Shown: positions 16,164 to 25,222, numbered from the stretch's first letter. The stretch: DNA of 64,000 nucleotides from CAVWQV01 sp963757115 (GCA_963757115.1 CAVWQV010000017.1:1-64000); one strand, 5' to 3'. Notes: generated by a model from the letters alone, not told the origin. Program-made: numbers and translations.

Positions 16164-17260
16164 CTCACGCCTCCTCGCTGATGGTATCGTTCGACAAGGC
16201 GAGACTCCAGTGCTGTCACTAACGCGCGCGCGCGCCGGGCTGCGCTGTGCTCGTCAAGCACGCGCGCGCGGGCGCGGGCCGCGATCTCGACCAACTCGCC
16301 GTCGGGCAGCGCCAGTGCCGCAAGCGCCGCTTCGGTGTTGTCCGCCGCCAGGATTTCGCTTCCCGGCGAGAGAAACTCCTCCAGGCCTTGCCATCGATCG
16401 CTGAGGATCGGGGCACCACAAGCGGCGGCCTCGAACAGCCGGCCGGACGGGCACCAACCCATCGCCGCCATGGCCTGCCGCGTCACGTTCAAGGTGAGGC
16501 GCGACGAGGCATAGAATGGCGGGTGCTCCGCCGGGGGCAGGTGGCGCACAAAGAAGATGTTGGCCGTCCAGGGAAAGCTGTGGGGATACTGTGCGCCGGC
16601 AATCACGAAGCGCTCGCCCGGCAGGCGGCGGGCCGGTTCGACGAACAACGCCTCAAGCGCCGCCTGACGGTCCTCAGCGTAGGTGCCGATGTACGAAAGA
16701 TGAGCGCGATACCCGGGCCGGAGTTCTGCCGGACGGTGCGCGTCCGGATCGACGGAGCCGTAGAGCGGGACCGATTTGCGGGCACCCAGCCGGGTCTGCA
16801 ACAGCCGGAGCGCCGGACCGCCCGTGTAGCTGAGGGCGAGATGGTAATCGCGCAGCCCGTGCGGTCCCACATAGTCGACGGGCTCGCCGCGCGCCAAGCG
16901 AGACAACGTCACCGGCGTATCGAGATCGTAGAAGCAGCGCACGACGCCGGCATGCTCGCAAAGCAGGGTCTCCGCGCCGAGCGCGTCCGGGCAGTAGGAC
17001 GTCACGATGCCGACGTCGCTCGTCGCGACCGCCGCGCGTGCCGTCGGCAGCACATCGGCCCAATTGCCGTAGAATACCAGTCGGCCACCGGCGGGAAGTG
17101 CGAGGAGGTCGCGGTTGGCGGCGTAGTATGGGACGTCGCGCTCAAAAAACGTGACGTGGTGGCCCTGGTCGGCCAGTGCGCGGATTAGCCCTCGCCAAAG
17201 CGTCGCGTGCCCGTTGCCCCAGGTCGAGCTGACGGACAGCCCGAATATCGTGATCCTCAT
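15983..17260 (-). CDS. CgeB-like glycosyltransferase
   Basis: First gene of the glycan operon. It opens MRITIFGLSVSSTWGNGHAT and runs as a GT-B protein: GHHVTFFERDVPYYAANRDL, CFYDLDTPVTLSRLARGE, YVGPHGLRDYHLALSYTGG, LSYIGTYAEDRQAALEALF, and the C-terminal donor site GWCPSGRLFEAAACGAPILS, as in CgeB-type spore-glycan and capsule enzymes. About 365 residues are convincing. The last ~60 (after ESRLVERYHQRGG) are Arg/Ser-rich and overlap the nucleotidyltransferase gene by 181 bases; a one-base shift would give a TGA just before that gene's ATG, so the real end is probably near 16165. Confidence 0.8.
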   Translation of the reverse strand: MRITIFGLSVSSTWGNGHATLWRGLIRALADQGHHVTFFERDVPYYAANRDLLALPAGGRLVFYGNWADVLPTARAAVATSDVGIVTSYCPDALGAETLLCEHAGVVRCFYDLDTPVTLSRLARGEPVDYVGPHGLRDYHLALSYTGGPALRLLQTRLGARKSVPLYGSVDPDAHRPAELRPGYRAHLSYIGTYAEDRQAALEALFVEPARRLPGERFVIAGAQYPHSFPWTANIFFVRHLPPAEHPPFYASSRLTLNVTRQAMAAMGWCPSGRLFEAAACGAPILSDRWQGLEEFLSPGSEILAADNTEAALAALALPDGELVEIAARARARVLDEHSAARRARALVTALESRLVERYHQRGGVRCGASFRRRGMARASNRWRFPRNCYQWEAGSITPAPNGRAPSASTWWIAWCTREPARSVS

Positions 17261-17351
17261 GCGCGGCGCGACTTCGTCTCCGTCCCGGGCGGGTCACCGC
17301 ACGGGCCCGATTAGAATGAGGCAAGTTCGATTCCGTTGCCACCGGAAAAGC

Positions 17352-18050
17352 TCAGCCACCGAGCAGCGTGCGAACCTCGTCAAGACCGGCCACGATCCGA
17401 ACCGATCGCGCCCGGACTGAGTCGTTCGGTGCCAGGGTGTCCGTCACCATGACGGGCAGCATGCCGGCAAGCCACGCGCCGGCGATGCCGGGCTCGGAGT
17501 TTTCGAGGGCGAGGCAACGGCGCGGTGAAACGCTCATTTCGCGCGCCGCCGACACAAACACATCGGGGTAGGGTTTGCCTCGCGATACGTCGTCGCGCGT
17601 CACGACCGCGTCGAAGCGGTGCCATAGCGCCGTCGCTTGGAGGTGCGCCTCGGCTGTCTTGCGCGATGCGGTTGTCGCAACAGCCTTGCGGAGATTGAGC
17701 TGATCGAAATAGTGCAGCAACCGCGACACGCCCGGCTTGGTGCGAAGGCCATCGCCGACCCGCTCGGCGCGCTTCAGGTAATACGCCTCGCGCAACGCTT
17801 CCCAGGGAAACTCCCGACCATATCGCTGGCGGAGCACGGGGCCCCGCTCGCGCGTGGCAAGGCCGACCAAGCCGGCGTAGACAGTGGGCGGGATGGCTAG
17901 GCCGAGCGAGACTGCCGCAGCCATGAAAGCGTCCCGATAGATTGTTTCAGTGTCGAGCAGCGTGCCGTCCATGTCGAAGACGACCGCGTCCACCATGACC
18001 GTGTTCGTCTGCGGCGGCACGCGATCCCGCGACTTGGCGAGCGCTCCCAT
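17352..18050 (-). CDS. HAD-superfamily phosphatase, beta-phosphoglucomutase-like
   Basis: A 232-residue hydrolase with the nucleophile motif I VVFDMDGTLLDTET, a helical cap (RYGREFPWEALREAYYLKRA), motif II in KAVATTASRK, the lysine motif GKPYPDVF and the acidic motif ALENSEPGIAGA. It removes phosphate from, or isomerises, a small phosphorylated metabolite; substrate unknown. The ATG at 18050 has an AGGA ribosome site, and an internal ATG at 17996 also fits. It is 92 bases downstream of the CgeB-like gene's start on the same strand and so outside the operon. Confidence 0.85.
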   Translation of the reverse strand: MGALAKSRDRVPPQTNTVMVDAVVFDMDGTLLDTETIYRDAFMAAAVSLGLAIPPTVYAGLVGLATRERGPVLRQRYGREFPWEALREAYYLKRAERVGDGLRTKPGVSRLLHYFDQLNLRKAVATTASRKTAEAHLQATALWHRFDAVVTRDDVSRGKPYPDVFVSAAREMSVSPRRCLALENSEPGIAGAWLAGMLPVMVTDTLAPNDSVRARSVRIVAGLDEVRTLLGG

Positions 18051-18163
18051 GGATATGTCCTATGGCCATCGCTGGAACGCAACGTCATGGTCCGAGTTGC
18101 CTCCCATTGCCAAGAACAGCCACTTGTCTTGTGATGGTGGCATATAGAGGGAGGGTCGCCGCA

Positions 18164-18949
18164 ATGCGTTGGGTTCGGTTCGAGGCCGACGGCGATGACC
18201 GCTACGGCATCGTGGAGGAAGATACGGTCCAGCCGGTTGCCGGCTCGCCGTTCGCGCACTGGGAGCGTCACGGGGGCAGTGTGCCGCTCGCGCAGGTGAA
18301 ACTGCTCGTGCCCGTGGTGCCGCGCACCTTCTACGCCTGTGGTCTTAACTACGAGGAGCATATCCGCGCGGTTGCGGAGAAGATCGGGCAACCGCCGCAT
18401 CTGCCTACCCAGCCCGACGTTGGCTATCGCGCGAACAACGCGCTGATCCCGCACGGCGAGACCATCGTCATTCCGGCGGACGCGACCGATAAAGTGCAGT
18501 ACCAGGGCGAACTGGTCGTGGTGATCGGCCGCACCGCCAAGAACGTGGCGGAAGCCGACGCGCTTTCATACGTCCTCGGCTATACTATTGGCAACGACGT
18601 CAGCGAGCGGAGCTGGCAGAAGAGCGACCGCACGTTGTGGCGGGCCAAGAACACGGACACGTTCAAGCCGATGGGGCCGTGGATCGAAACCGATGTGCGG
18701 CTGGACGATCTGGTCACGAAAATCCGGCTGAACGGTCGCGAACTGATCGAGTTTGCGACCAATCACATGATCTTCGGCGTCGAGCGCTATATCGCTACCA
18801 TCAGCCGCTACATCACCCTGCATCCGGGCGACGTCATCTGGATGGGGACGGAAGGCGAAACCGCCGACATGCGGCATGGAGATATCGTAGAAGTGGAGAT
18901 CGCCGGCATCGGCACATTGCGCAATCCCGTGGTGCGGGAAGCTAGATAG
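18164..18949 (+). CDS. Fumarylacetoacetate hydrolase family protein
   Basis: A 261-residue metal-dependent FAH-fold enzyme. It contains the characteristic FYACGLNYEEHIRA, IPADATDKVQYQGELVVVIG (metal-binding Glu), YVLGYTIGNDVSERSWQ and the KNTDTFKPMGPWI loop. Members cleave or decarboxylate beta-keto acids in aromatic or sugar catabolism. The ATG at 18164, behind GAGGG, is preferred over the in-frame start at 18062, whose product lacks family similarity. It stands alone, divergent from the HAD gene. The exact reaction cannot be assigned. Confidence 0.87.
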   Translation: MRWVRFEADGDDRYGIVEEDTVQPVAGSPFAHWERHGGSVPLAQVKLLVPVVPRTFYACGLNYEEHIRAVAEKIGQPPHLPTQPDVGYRANNALIPHGETIVIPADATDKVQYQGELVVVIGRTAKNVAEADALSYVLGYTIGNDVSERSWQKSDRTLWRAKNTDTFKPMGPWIETDVRLDDLVTKIRLNGRELIEFATNHMIFGVERYIATISRYITLHPGDVIWMGTEGETADMRHGDIVEVEIAGIGTLRNPVVREAR

Positions 18950-18972
18950 GCCGGCGAGCGGGGCCCGCACTT

Positions 18973-19061
18973 CGTTCTAAGAACGGACCATTGCGCGACG
19001 GGACCGAACCATGTCACACTGCTGGGCGGGCACGACCGCCACGAAGCGGCGGCCCCAGCAG
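18973..19061 (+). promoter_or_regulatory. Palindrome and leader hairpin upstream of cupin gene
   Basis: The odd palindrome CGTTCT-A-AGAACG at 18973-18985 is a candidate operator. Further down, CTGCTGGG (19019-19026) can pair with CCCAGCAG (19054-19061), and the right arm abuts the GGGAG ribosome site of the cupin gene. Both are visible directly; a regulatory role is inference. Confidence 0.35.
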
Positions 19062-19071
19062 GGAGATATCC

Positions 19072-19533
19072 ATGCGATTAACGTCGCTTGCGCTGGCAGT
19101 GGGTCTGGCTGGCGGGTTTGTCGGCTCGGCTCACCCCGCCCAGGTCGACCTCGTTCCTGGATCCGACGCTGTCAAATGGGGTCCCGCGCCGCCCGCGTTT
19201 CCAAAGGGCGCGGAGATCGCCGTATTGTCTGGGAATCCGTTCGCGTCCGGGCCGTACGTTGTGCGTCTCAAGATGCCGGCCAACTATCAGATACCAGCGC
19301 ATCACCACCCGACAACCGAGAACGTCACGATAATTTCAGGAAGGTTCCATGCGGGCATGGGCGATAAGCTCGACCGCAAGAACGCCCAGGACTTCGGCCC
19401 GGGCGGCTTTGTTGCAATGCCTGCCGGTATGAACCACTACGCCTGGGCCGCTGGCGAGACCGTCGTGCAAGTGCACGGCGACGGACCCTTCGAAATCGTC
19501 TACGCCAATTCGGCGGACGACCCGAGGAAGTAA
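19072..19533 (+). CDS. Secreted cupin-domain protein
   Basis: A 153-residue protein with a signal peptide (LTSLALAVGLAGGFVGSAHPA) and one conserved beta-barrel. Metal ligands are visible in IPAHHHPTTENVTIISG (the first cupin motif, with three histidines and Glu) and MPAGMNHYAWAAGETVVQVHG (the second). It is therefore a periplasmic metal-binding cupin, possibly an oxygenase, isomerase or sensor. The ATG at 19072 follows GGGAGATATCC. The leader upstream holds a palindrome and a hairpin reaching the ribosome site. Function not known. Confidence 0.78.
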   Translation: MRLTSLALAVGLAGGFVGSAHPAQVDLVPGSDAVKWGPAPPAFPKGAEIAVLSGNPFASGPYVVRLKMPANYQIPAHHHPTTENVTIISGRFHAGMGDKLDRKNAQDFGPGGFVAMPAGMNHYAWAAGETVVQVHGDGPFEIVYANSADDPRK

Positions 19534-19635
19534 GGAATTCGGCGGACTGGCGGCGCTGGCCCCAGCTCGGGGCCGCAGCAGCGAGCCTGACCGAGGCAAG
19601 CCATCAACGCGTCTTTTTCCGTGGCGCACGCCTGT

Positions 19636-20814
19636 TCAGCGGCTTAGCTCCTTGGTCATGGCCTCCAGCCCCGCCAGGGTGAGCGGAAACATCCGGTTCT
19701 CCATCGCTTGCCGGATGATGCCTGTTGACTGGCTGTAGTGCCAGCTGTCCTCCGGCGTCGGGTTGAGCCAGGCCGAGCGGCGATAGTGCGAGGTGAGCCG
19801 GTGCAGCCAAACGCTCCCGGCCTCGTCGTTCCAGTGCTCGACCGAGCCGCCCTGCATCAGGATCTCATACGGACTCATGGCGGCGTCGCCGACGAAGATC
19901 AGCTTGTAGTCCGGCCCGTAGGTGCGTAGCAGCTCCAACGTCCCGAGCTGGGTTTCCTGCCGGCGGCGATTGTTCTTCCAGACCCGTTCGTAGACGCAGT
20001 TGTGAAAGTAGAAATACTCGAGGTGCTTGAACTCGCCACGGGCCGCAGAGAACAGTTCCTCGCAAACGCGCACGTGGTCGTCCATCGAGCCGCCAATATC
20101 GAGGAACAGCAGCACCTTGACCTTGTTGTGACGCTCGGGAACCAGCTTAAGGTCGAGCGAGCCGGCGTTGTTTGCCGTCGAGCGAATGGTGTCGGGCAGA
20201 TCGAGCTCGGTTGGCTCGCCCTGGCGTGCAAACCGGCGGAGCCGACGCAACGCGAGCTTGATGTTGCGCGTGCCGATCTCGACCGTGTCGTCGAGGTCCT
20301 TGAACTCGCGCTTGTCCCAGACCTTCACGGCGCGCCGATGGCGGCTTTCGTCCTGGCCGATGCGCACGCCTTCGGGGTTGTAGCCAAACGCGCCGAACGG
20401 CGAAGTGCCGGCGGTGCCGATCCACTTGGAGCCGCCCTGGTGCCGCTCTTTCTGCTCGGCTAAGCGCTGCCGCAGCGTTTCCATGAGCTTCTCGAACCCG
20501 CCCAGCGCTTCGATCTGCGCCTTCTCCTCGTCGGTGAGCAGCTTCTCCGCCATTTTGCGCAGCCAGTCGGCGGGAAGCTCGCGCGGCACGTCGCCCTCGA
20601 CCGGCTCCAATCCTTTGAAAAACTCGCCGAACACGCGGTCGAACCGATCGAGGTGGCGCTCGTCCTTCACCAATGTCGAGCGGCCGAGGTAATAGAAGTC
20701 GTCCAGATTGTACTCGGCGATCCCGGCCTGCATCGCGCCGAGAAACGCGAGGTATTCGGTGATTGACACCGGAACCCCGCCATTGCGCAGCGCGAACATG
20801 AACCCCGCAAACAC
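19636..20814 (-). CDS. VWA-domain (CoxE-like) protein, partner of MoxR ATPase
   Basis: A 392-residue protein. The N-terminal half is helical and charged (LRKMAEKLLTDEEKAQIEAL, LMETLRQRLAEQKERHQGGS); the von Willebrand A domain begins at about residue 235 with KVLLFLDIGGSMDDHVRVCE. The metal site motif there is D-I-G-G-S instead of the usual D-x-S-x-S. GTG start three bases after the stop of the MoxR-type ATPase gene. Such pairs act together in assembling or remodelling a client protein or metal centre. No client such as CO dehydrogenase is encoded nearby. Confidence 0.85.
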   Translation of the reverse strand: MFAGFMFALRNGGVPVSITEYLAFLGAMQAGIAEYNLDDFYYLGRSTLVKDERHLDRFDRVFGEFFKGLEPVEGDVPRELPADWLRKMAEKLLTDEEKAQIEALGGFEKLMETLRQRLAEQKERHQGGSKWIGTAGTSPFGAFGYNPEGVRIGQDESRHRRAVKVWDKREFKDLDDTVEIGTRNIKLALRRLRRFARQGEPTELDLPDTIRSTANNAGSLDLKLVPERHNKVKVLLFLDIGGSMDDHVRVCEELFSAARGEFKHLEYFYFHNCVYERVWKNNRRRQETQLGTLELLRTYGPDYKLIFVGDAAMSPYEILMQGGSVEHWNDEAGSVWLHRLTSHYRRSAWLNPTPEDSWHYSQSTGIIRQAMENRMFPLTLAGLEAMTKELSR

Positions 20815-20817
20815 CGC

Positions 20818-21667
20818 CTAGCCCTTGCGGCGCGCGAGAAAGGCGAGGCGCTCGAACAGGTGCACGTCCTGCTCGTTCTTCAGCAGCGCGCCGTGCAGCG
20901 GCGGTATGACAACATGCGGTATCACGCGAGCGGAGCACCTCGGGCGAGAGGTCGTCCACCATCAGAAGCTTGAGCCAATCGAGCAACTCGGAGGTCGCGG
21001 GTTTTTTCTTCAGGCCGGGCACGTCGCGGATTTGAAAGAACACGGTGAGCGCCTCGCGCGCTAGCTCGTGCTTGATGTCGGGATAGTGGGCCTGGACGAT
21101 GCGCTCCATGGTCGGGCGGTCGGGGAAGCTGATGTAATGAAAGAAGCAGCGGCGGAGAAAGGCGTCGGGCAGCTCCTTCTCGTTGTTGGACGTGATGAGC
21201 ACGATCGGCCTGTGCCGCGCCGTCACCGTCTTGCGAGTCTCGTAGACGAAGAACTGCATCCGATCGAGCTCGAGCAGCAAGTCGTTGGGAAACTCGATGT
21301 CAGCCTTGTCGACCTCGTCGATCAGCACGACGACCGGCGTTTCGCTCTCGAACGCATCCCATAGCTTGCCGCGCACGATATAGTTGGAGATGTCGTGCAC
21401 GCGCTCGTCGCCGAGCTGGCCGTCGCGCAGGCGGGATACGGCGTCGTACTCGTAAAGCCCCTGCTGCGCCTTGGTGGTCGACTTGATATGCCATTCAATC
21501 AGCGGATACCCGAGCGCTTGCGCGACCTCGTGCGCCAGCACGGTCTTGCCGGTGCCGGGCTCGCCCTTGACGAGCAGCGGCCGCTGCAACGTGACGGCGG
21601 CATTGACCGCGACTTCGAGGTCGCGGGACGCGATATAACGCTCGGTGCTCTTGAAGCTGGTGGCCAC
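20818..21667 (-). CDS. MoxR-family AAA ATPase (one frameshift near the end)
   Basis: About 283 codons from the GTG at 21667 (ribosome site AAAGGA). It shows Walker A GEPGTGKTVLAHEV, Walker B PVVVLIDEVDKADIEFP, sensor 1 PIVLITSNNEKELPDAFLRR and the arginine-rich second half. The frame changes near 20925: after LSPEVLRSRD the expected end IPPLHGALLKNEQDVHLFER appears in the next frame and stops at 20818. With the downstream VWA protein it forms the common two-component chaperone-like module. Confidence 0.88.
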
Positions 21668-21732
21668 ACTCGATCCTTTCGGGGACTTCAAGACGATGAT
21701 CGGGTCGGAACGGCCCGGCCGCAAGGGCGCGG

Positions 21733-24700
21733 CTAGCCGGGCTCCGGGATCCGCAACCAGGGATGGCGGCGGTGCATGTCGGCGATGAGCGCGCGCTTGT
21801 TCTCTCGAAGATCGGTCGAGCGGGCGAGCATGGACGCCTTGTGCACGCGGTAGTCTGCCAGCACCTCGGGGACGTGTTCGCCGCCCAGGCCGAGTTCGGC
21901 GAGGCGACACCAGAAGTCGTAATCCTCCCAGCCGAAGCGAACGTGGTCGTAGCCGCCCGCGGCGGCCCAGGCCCATTTCGCGATCAAGGCCATCGCATCG
22001 ATGTAGTTGCCGTTGATCAACCGGCTCGGCATGTAGGGGGTGTCGCCGAATACGGCATGCTTATCGCCGAACTGTCGCTGAGACGGATAGACGAACGCCG
22101 CCCGGCTGCTTCGGAGCCGGTCAACCAGCGCGGCGCAGCATCCGGCGTGCAGCCGGTTGTCCGCGTCGAGCGTCAGGACGAACGGCGTCTCCGAAGCTGC
22201 GAACCCGCTGTTGCGCGTGAAGCCGAGGCCCGCGTTCGCCGTGTGGCGGCGCACCACCAGCCGGTTGAAGCGATTGGCGTGGTGCCGCGCCCAGTCCAGG
22301 ATCAGGGTTGCCGAATCGTCGGTAGAGGCGTCGTCGATCACGACCAGGTCGAGCGGGCGTAGCGTCTGTGTCCGCACCGACTCGAGCGCTTCGAGCACGA
22401 AATCGGCGTAGTTGTGCACCGGGATCGCCACCGTGACTTCGGCTTCTCCCATCCCGTCCACCTCGAGCAGGGTTTCCGCCTCCGGGATGTGCGGCAGGCC
22501 CGGGCCGAGGTGGTCGCCGCGGCGCAGCTTGAGCTCGAACGTGCGCGCGCCGTCCGGGCCGCCGCCGAGTTCGGACAGCAGCGCCGACATGATTTCCTCC
22601 CGTCGGCGTGGGCCGAAGCGCCAAAGCGCGTCGTGGTAAGCGTTCCGGCCCACCCGACGACGGAGTGGGGCATCGTCGATGAGGCGTAGCAAGCAGTCGC
22701 GCCACTCGTCCTCGGCGGAAGCAAAAAACCCGGTTTCACCCGGCCGGATCGCCCGCCCCAGCGCGCCGGTGGGCGAGGCGATCGTGGGCACGTCGACCAG
22801 CGCCGCCTCGAAATACTTGAGCTCGCTTTTCGCGGCGCAGAACGGGTTGTCGATTTCGAGCGGGGCAAGATTGATGTCGAACCGCGCCATCTCGGCCGGG
22901 AGATCGGGGAGCGGAACCATGTCCCGCCACTCGATCTGCTCCGTAAGCTCGGCCAACTCGGGGAACTCATGCAAGAGGACGACGCCTTCGCCGCTGCGTC
23001 CGTCGCGGAACAGCACGAGCCGCGCGTCCGGCCGCGCCCGCAGCGTGGCTACGAGCGCGGGCGCGACCACGGCGAAGTCCCGCTGGTGGGTGCGCGAACC
23101 GCTCGCGTATCCGATGCGCACGAGGTCCGCCGGCTCCGCGCGTCGCGCCCGGACAGCCGCGCGCGCCCGTGCCTCGCTCGCCCGGTCGAACCCGTTCGGC
23201 AGCACCACGGCGGAGCGGCCCATCCCGCGGATCTGCCCGGCCAGTTCGTCGGTCGTGCAAAGGGTCAGCTCGCATTTGTCGAGCGCGCGATTGATCATGG
23301 CAAAGAACGAGGCGACCGAGCTTTCGGTCGTATCGGTCGTGCGGATGCCGTCGATCGTCTCGATGCGCGCCAGTTCCGGCTTAAAGACGAGGTCGTCCAC
23401 GTCGTACAGCACATGCGCGCCGATCTCGCCGGATGCGCCGATGATGCCCTGCACGTGCGGGCTCCAGGGCACGCGCCACAGCACGACCACCCGCGCTCCG
23501 GCAAGCACGTGCGGTCCGACCGGTGCGACCTCGGACCAGTCCGCTCGCCAACCCGCCGCCTCGGCAAGGCCCATGGCGTGGAGGACGCGGTAATGGTGCC
23601 CAGGCGTGGAGGACTCGCCGGAGATGAACAAGATGCGCGGGCGCGGATCGACGGGTTCCGATGGAGCGAGGAGGGCGGGCACCATTGCGGGCGGCGGCGT
23701 CTCCGCGGTGTCCGACGGCTCGGAGATGACGACGGGGGGAGGATGGACGCTGGCGATCGACGTTGCATCTTGCCGCCGCAGAACCGTTTCCGGATCGGCC
23801 GCGGGGAGTTCGAGCGGGCTCGCTTGCGGAGCACCGTCGGGGGTGCGGCCGATCAGGCCATGGGCCCAGCGCAGCGGTCGGGTGAGCCGCCACGACCGCG
23901 AGGCCTCCATCCTGGACAGCGACGCCTCCAGGGTAGCCCGGGTCGCGGAAAGCGTAGCGGTGGTCGTCTGGGCGGCGCGGATCTCCTCCGATGCCGCCCG
24001 CAACGCACGGCTGGCTTCCTCGCGCTCGGCGCCTGCCGCGTCCAGGGCGACCCGCAGCTGGCGGATGGCGTCCTCCGCGGCCTCGGCGCGATCGCGCCAC
24101 GCCGCTTCGGCGCTGATATGGGCGGCCGCGGCCTCCTCGGCCTGCCGCTGCGCCGCAAGGTGCGCAGCATCGGTCTGCTCCAGTCGCGACCGCAGCTCAG
24201 CGGCGTCTTGTTCGAGCACTGCGATGCGGTTGCGCGCCTCGGCCAAGGCCGGCATCAGCGAAGGAGGCTCGGGTGCCTTCGGCCGGGGTTCGAGCAACCT
24301 GCGCTCCGCCGCGGCCAGCGCGGTTTCGAGCGCTGCGCGTGCGCCGCGCTCTCTCCCGAACTCGAAATCGAGCACCCAGCGCTCCCCGAGCAGGGCGAAG
24401 CGATCCCGGATCAGTCCGATGTCATGCGGCGCGTTCAGGCGGCAGAGCGCCTTGGCGAGTGCGGGGGCCTCGTTGCCGAACGCAAGCACGCCCAACCCAT
24501 GCGCGTGAAGGAACTCGAAGCTCGGATACGAAGATTTCAGCTCGTCCCAGAAGCGCCAAACGCCGAAATCGCGCTCCCGCACGTTGGTGTCGTGGAACAG
24601 AACCAACGCCCGCTCGGACAGTTTCGGCCGCCAGGAGGTGAAATCGTGCGCAACGTCCTCGTACCGATGGCGGCCGTCGATGTGCAGCAAGTCCACCGAG

Positions 24701-25113
24701 CCGTCCGCCATGAAGGGCAGGGCGTCGTCGAAGGTGCAGCGCAGAAGCCGGGAAAAGCCGCCATACCGCGCGTCGTGGAAGGCGCGCAGTCCGTCGAACA
24801 CACTTTCGTCGTAGAAGCCCGCATGGTCGTCCCCGCGCCAGGTGTCCACGGCGTAGCAACGCGTGGCAAGGCCTTCGGCCAGCACGGCGTCGCAGAACGC
24901 CGCATATGACACTCCCGCATGGGCGCCGAGCTCGACCAGCACGGAAGGCCGTGCGGCGCGCACGATCCAGCGCGCGAACGGCACGTGTCCGTACCACGCG
25001 CTCTCGACACCGATCCGGCTTGGGCGGGCGAACAGCGGGTCGAGCGCCGGCGCCAGCAGCGCCTCGAATGCCTCCTCCGACCCGTCGCCGGCACGTGCCG
25101 CAAGCTGATCCAC
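21733..25113 (-). CDS. Three-domain protein: SAM methyltransferase, GT4-like and GT2 glycosyltransferases
   Basis: About 1,126 residues in one intact frame. Residues ~30-225 are a class I methyltransferase (VLVELGAHAGVSYAAF; then SVDLLHIDGRHRYEDVAHDF). Residues ~265-395 form an alanine-rich coiled coil (RNRIAVLEQDAAELRSRLEQ). Residues ~480-860 are a GT-B glycosyltransferase (RILFISGESSTPGHHYRVLH; HVLYDVDDLVFKP; RFDINLAPLEIDNPFCAAKS). Residues ~890-1126 are a GT-A family 2 domain (VTVAIPVHNYADFVLEALES, VVIDDASTDDS, LDADNRLHAGCC). It could build and cap a chain on one scaffold. The GTG at 25113 is chosen to leave room for a promoter; an in-frame GTG at 25188 would add 25 residues. Confidence 0.87.
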   Translation of the reverse strand: MDQLAARAGDGSEEAFEALLAPALDPLFARPSRIGVESAWYGHVPFARWIVRAARPSVLVELGAHAGVSYAAFCDAVLAEGLATRCYAVDTWRGDDHAGFYDESVFDGLRAFHDARYGGFSRLLRCTFDDALPFMADGSVDLLHIDGRHRYEDVAHDFTSWRPKLSERALVLFHDTNVRERDFGVWRFWDELKSSYPSFEFLHAHGLGVLAFGNEAPALAKALCRLNAPHDIGLIRDRFALLGERWVLDFEFGRERGARAALETALAAAERRLLEPRPKAPEPPSLMPALAEARNRIAVLEQDAAELRSRLEQTDAAHLAAQRQAEEAAAAHISAEAAWRDRAEAAEDAIRQLRVALDAAGAEREEASRALRAASEEIRAAQTTTATLSATRATLEASLSRMEASRSWRLTRPLRWAHGLIGRTPDGAPQASPLELPAADPETVLRRQDATSIASVHPPPVVISEPSDTAETPPPAMVPALLAPSEPVDPRPRILFISGESSTPGHHYRVLHAMGLAEAAGWRADWSEVAPVGPHVLAGARVVVLWRVPWSPHVQGIIGASGEIGAHVLYDVDDLVFKPELARIETIDGIRTTDTTESSVASFFAMINRALDKCELTLCTTDELAGQIRGMGRSAVVLPNGFDRASEARARAAVRARRAEPADLVRIGYASGSRTHQRDFAVVAPALVATLRARPDARLVLFRDGRSGEGVVLLHEFPELAELTEQIEWRDMVPLPDLPAEMARFDINLAPLEIDNPFCAAKSELKYFEAALVDVPTIASPTGALGRAIRPGETGFFASAEDEWRDCLLRLIDDAPLRRRVGRNAYHDALWRFGPRRREEIMSALLSELGGGPDGARTFELKLRRGDHLGPGLPHIPEAETLLEVDGMGEAEVTVAIPVHNYADFVLEALESVRTQTLRPLDLVVIDDASTDDSATLILDWARHHANRFNRLVVRRHTANAGLGFTRNSGFAASETPFVLTLDADNRLHAGCCAALVDRLRSSRAAFVYPSQRQFGDKHAVFGDTPYMPSRLINGNYIDAMALIAKWAWAAAGGYDHVRFGWEDYDFWCRLAELGLGGEHVPEVLADYRVHKASMLARSTDLRENKRALIADMHRRHPWLRIPEPG

Positions 25114-25222
25114 TCTACTGCCTTTCGCGCCTCGGTTCGCTTCTTCTAGACCAGGTTGCAGGGTTGCCGGAACTGTCGCGCTGCGCACCAGCCGCCGGCC
25201 TGCCGCATGGGAGATGACGACA

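Noticed and set aside
20147..21976. 609-codon open frame on the minus strand
   Set aside because: Its middle is the real MoxR ATPase. Both ends are Arg/Pro-rich out-of-frame readings of the VWA and giant-protein genes, made continuous by the frameshift near 20925.
22969..24909. 646-codon plus-strand frame opposite the giant glycosyltransferase
   Set aside because: An antisense frame kept open by GC bias, with no recognisable domain or ribosome site, while the opposite strand has three clear domains.
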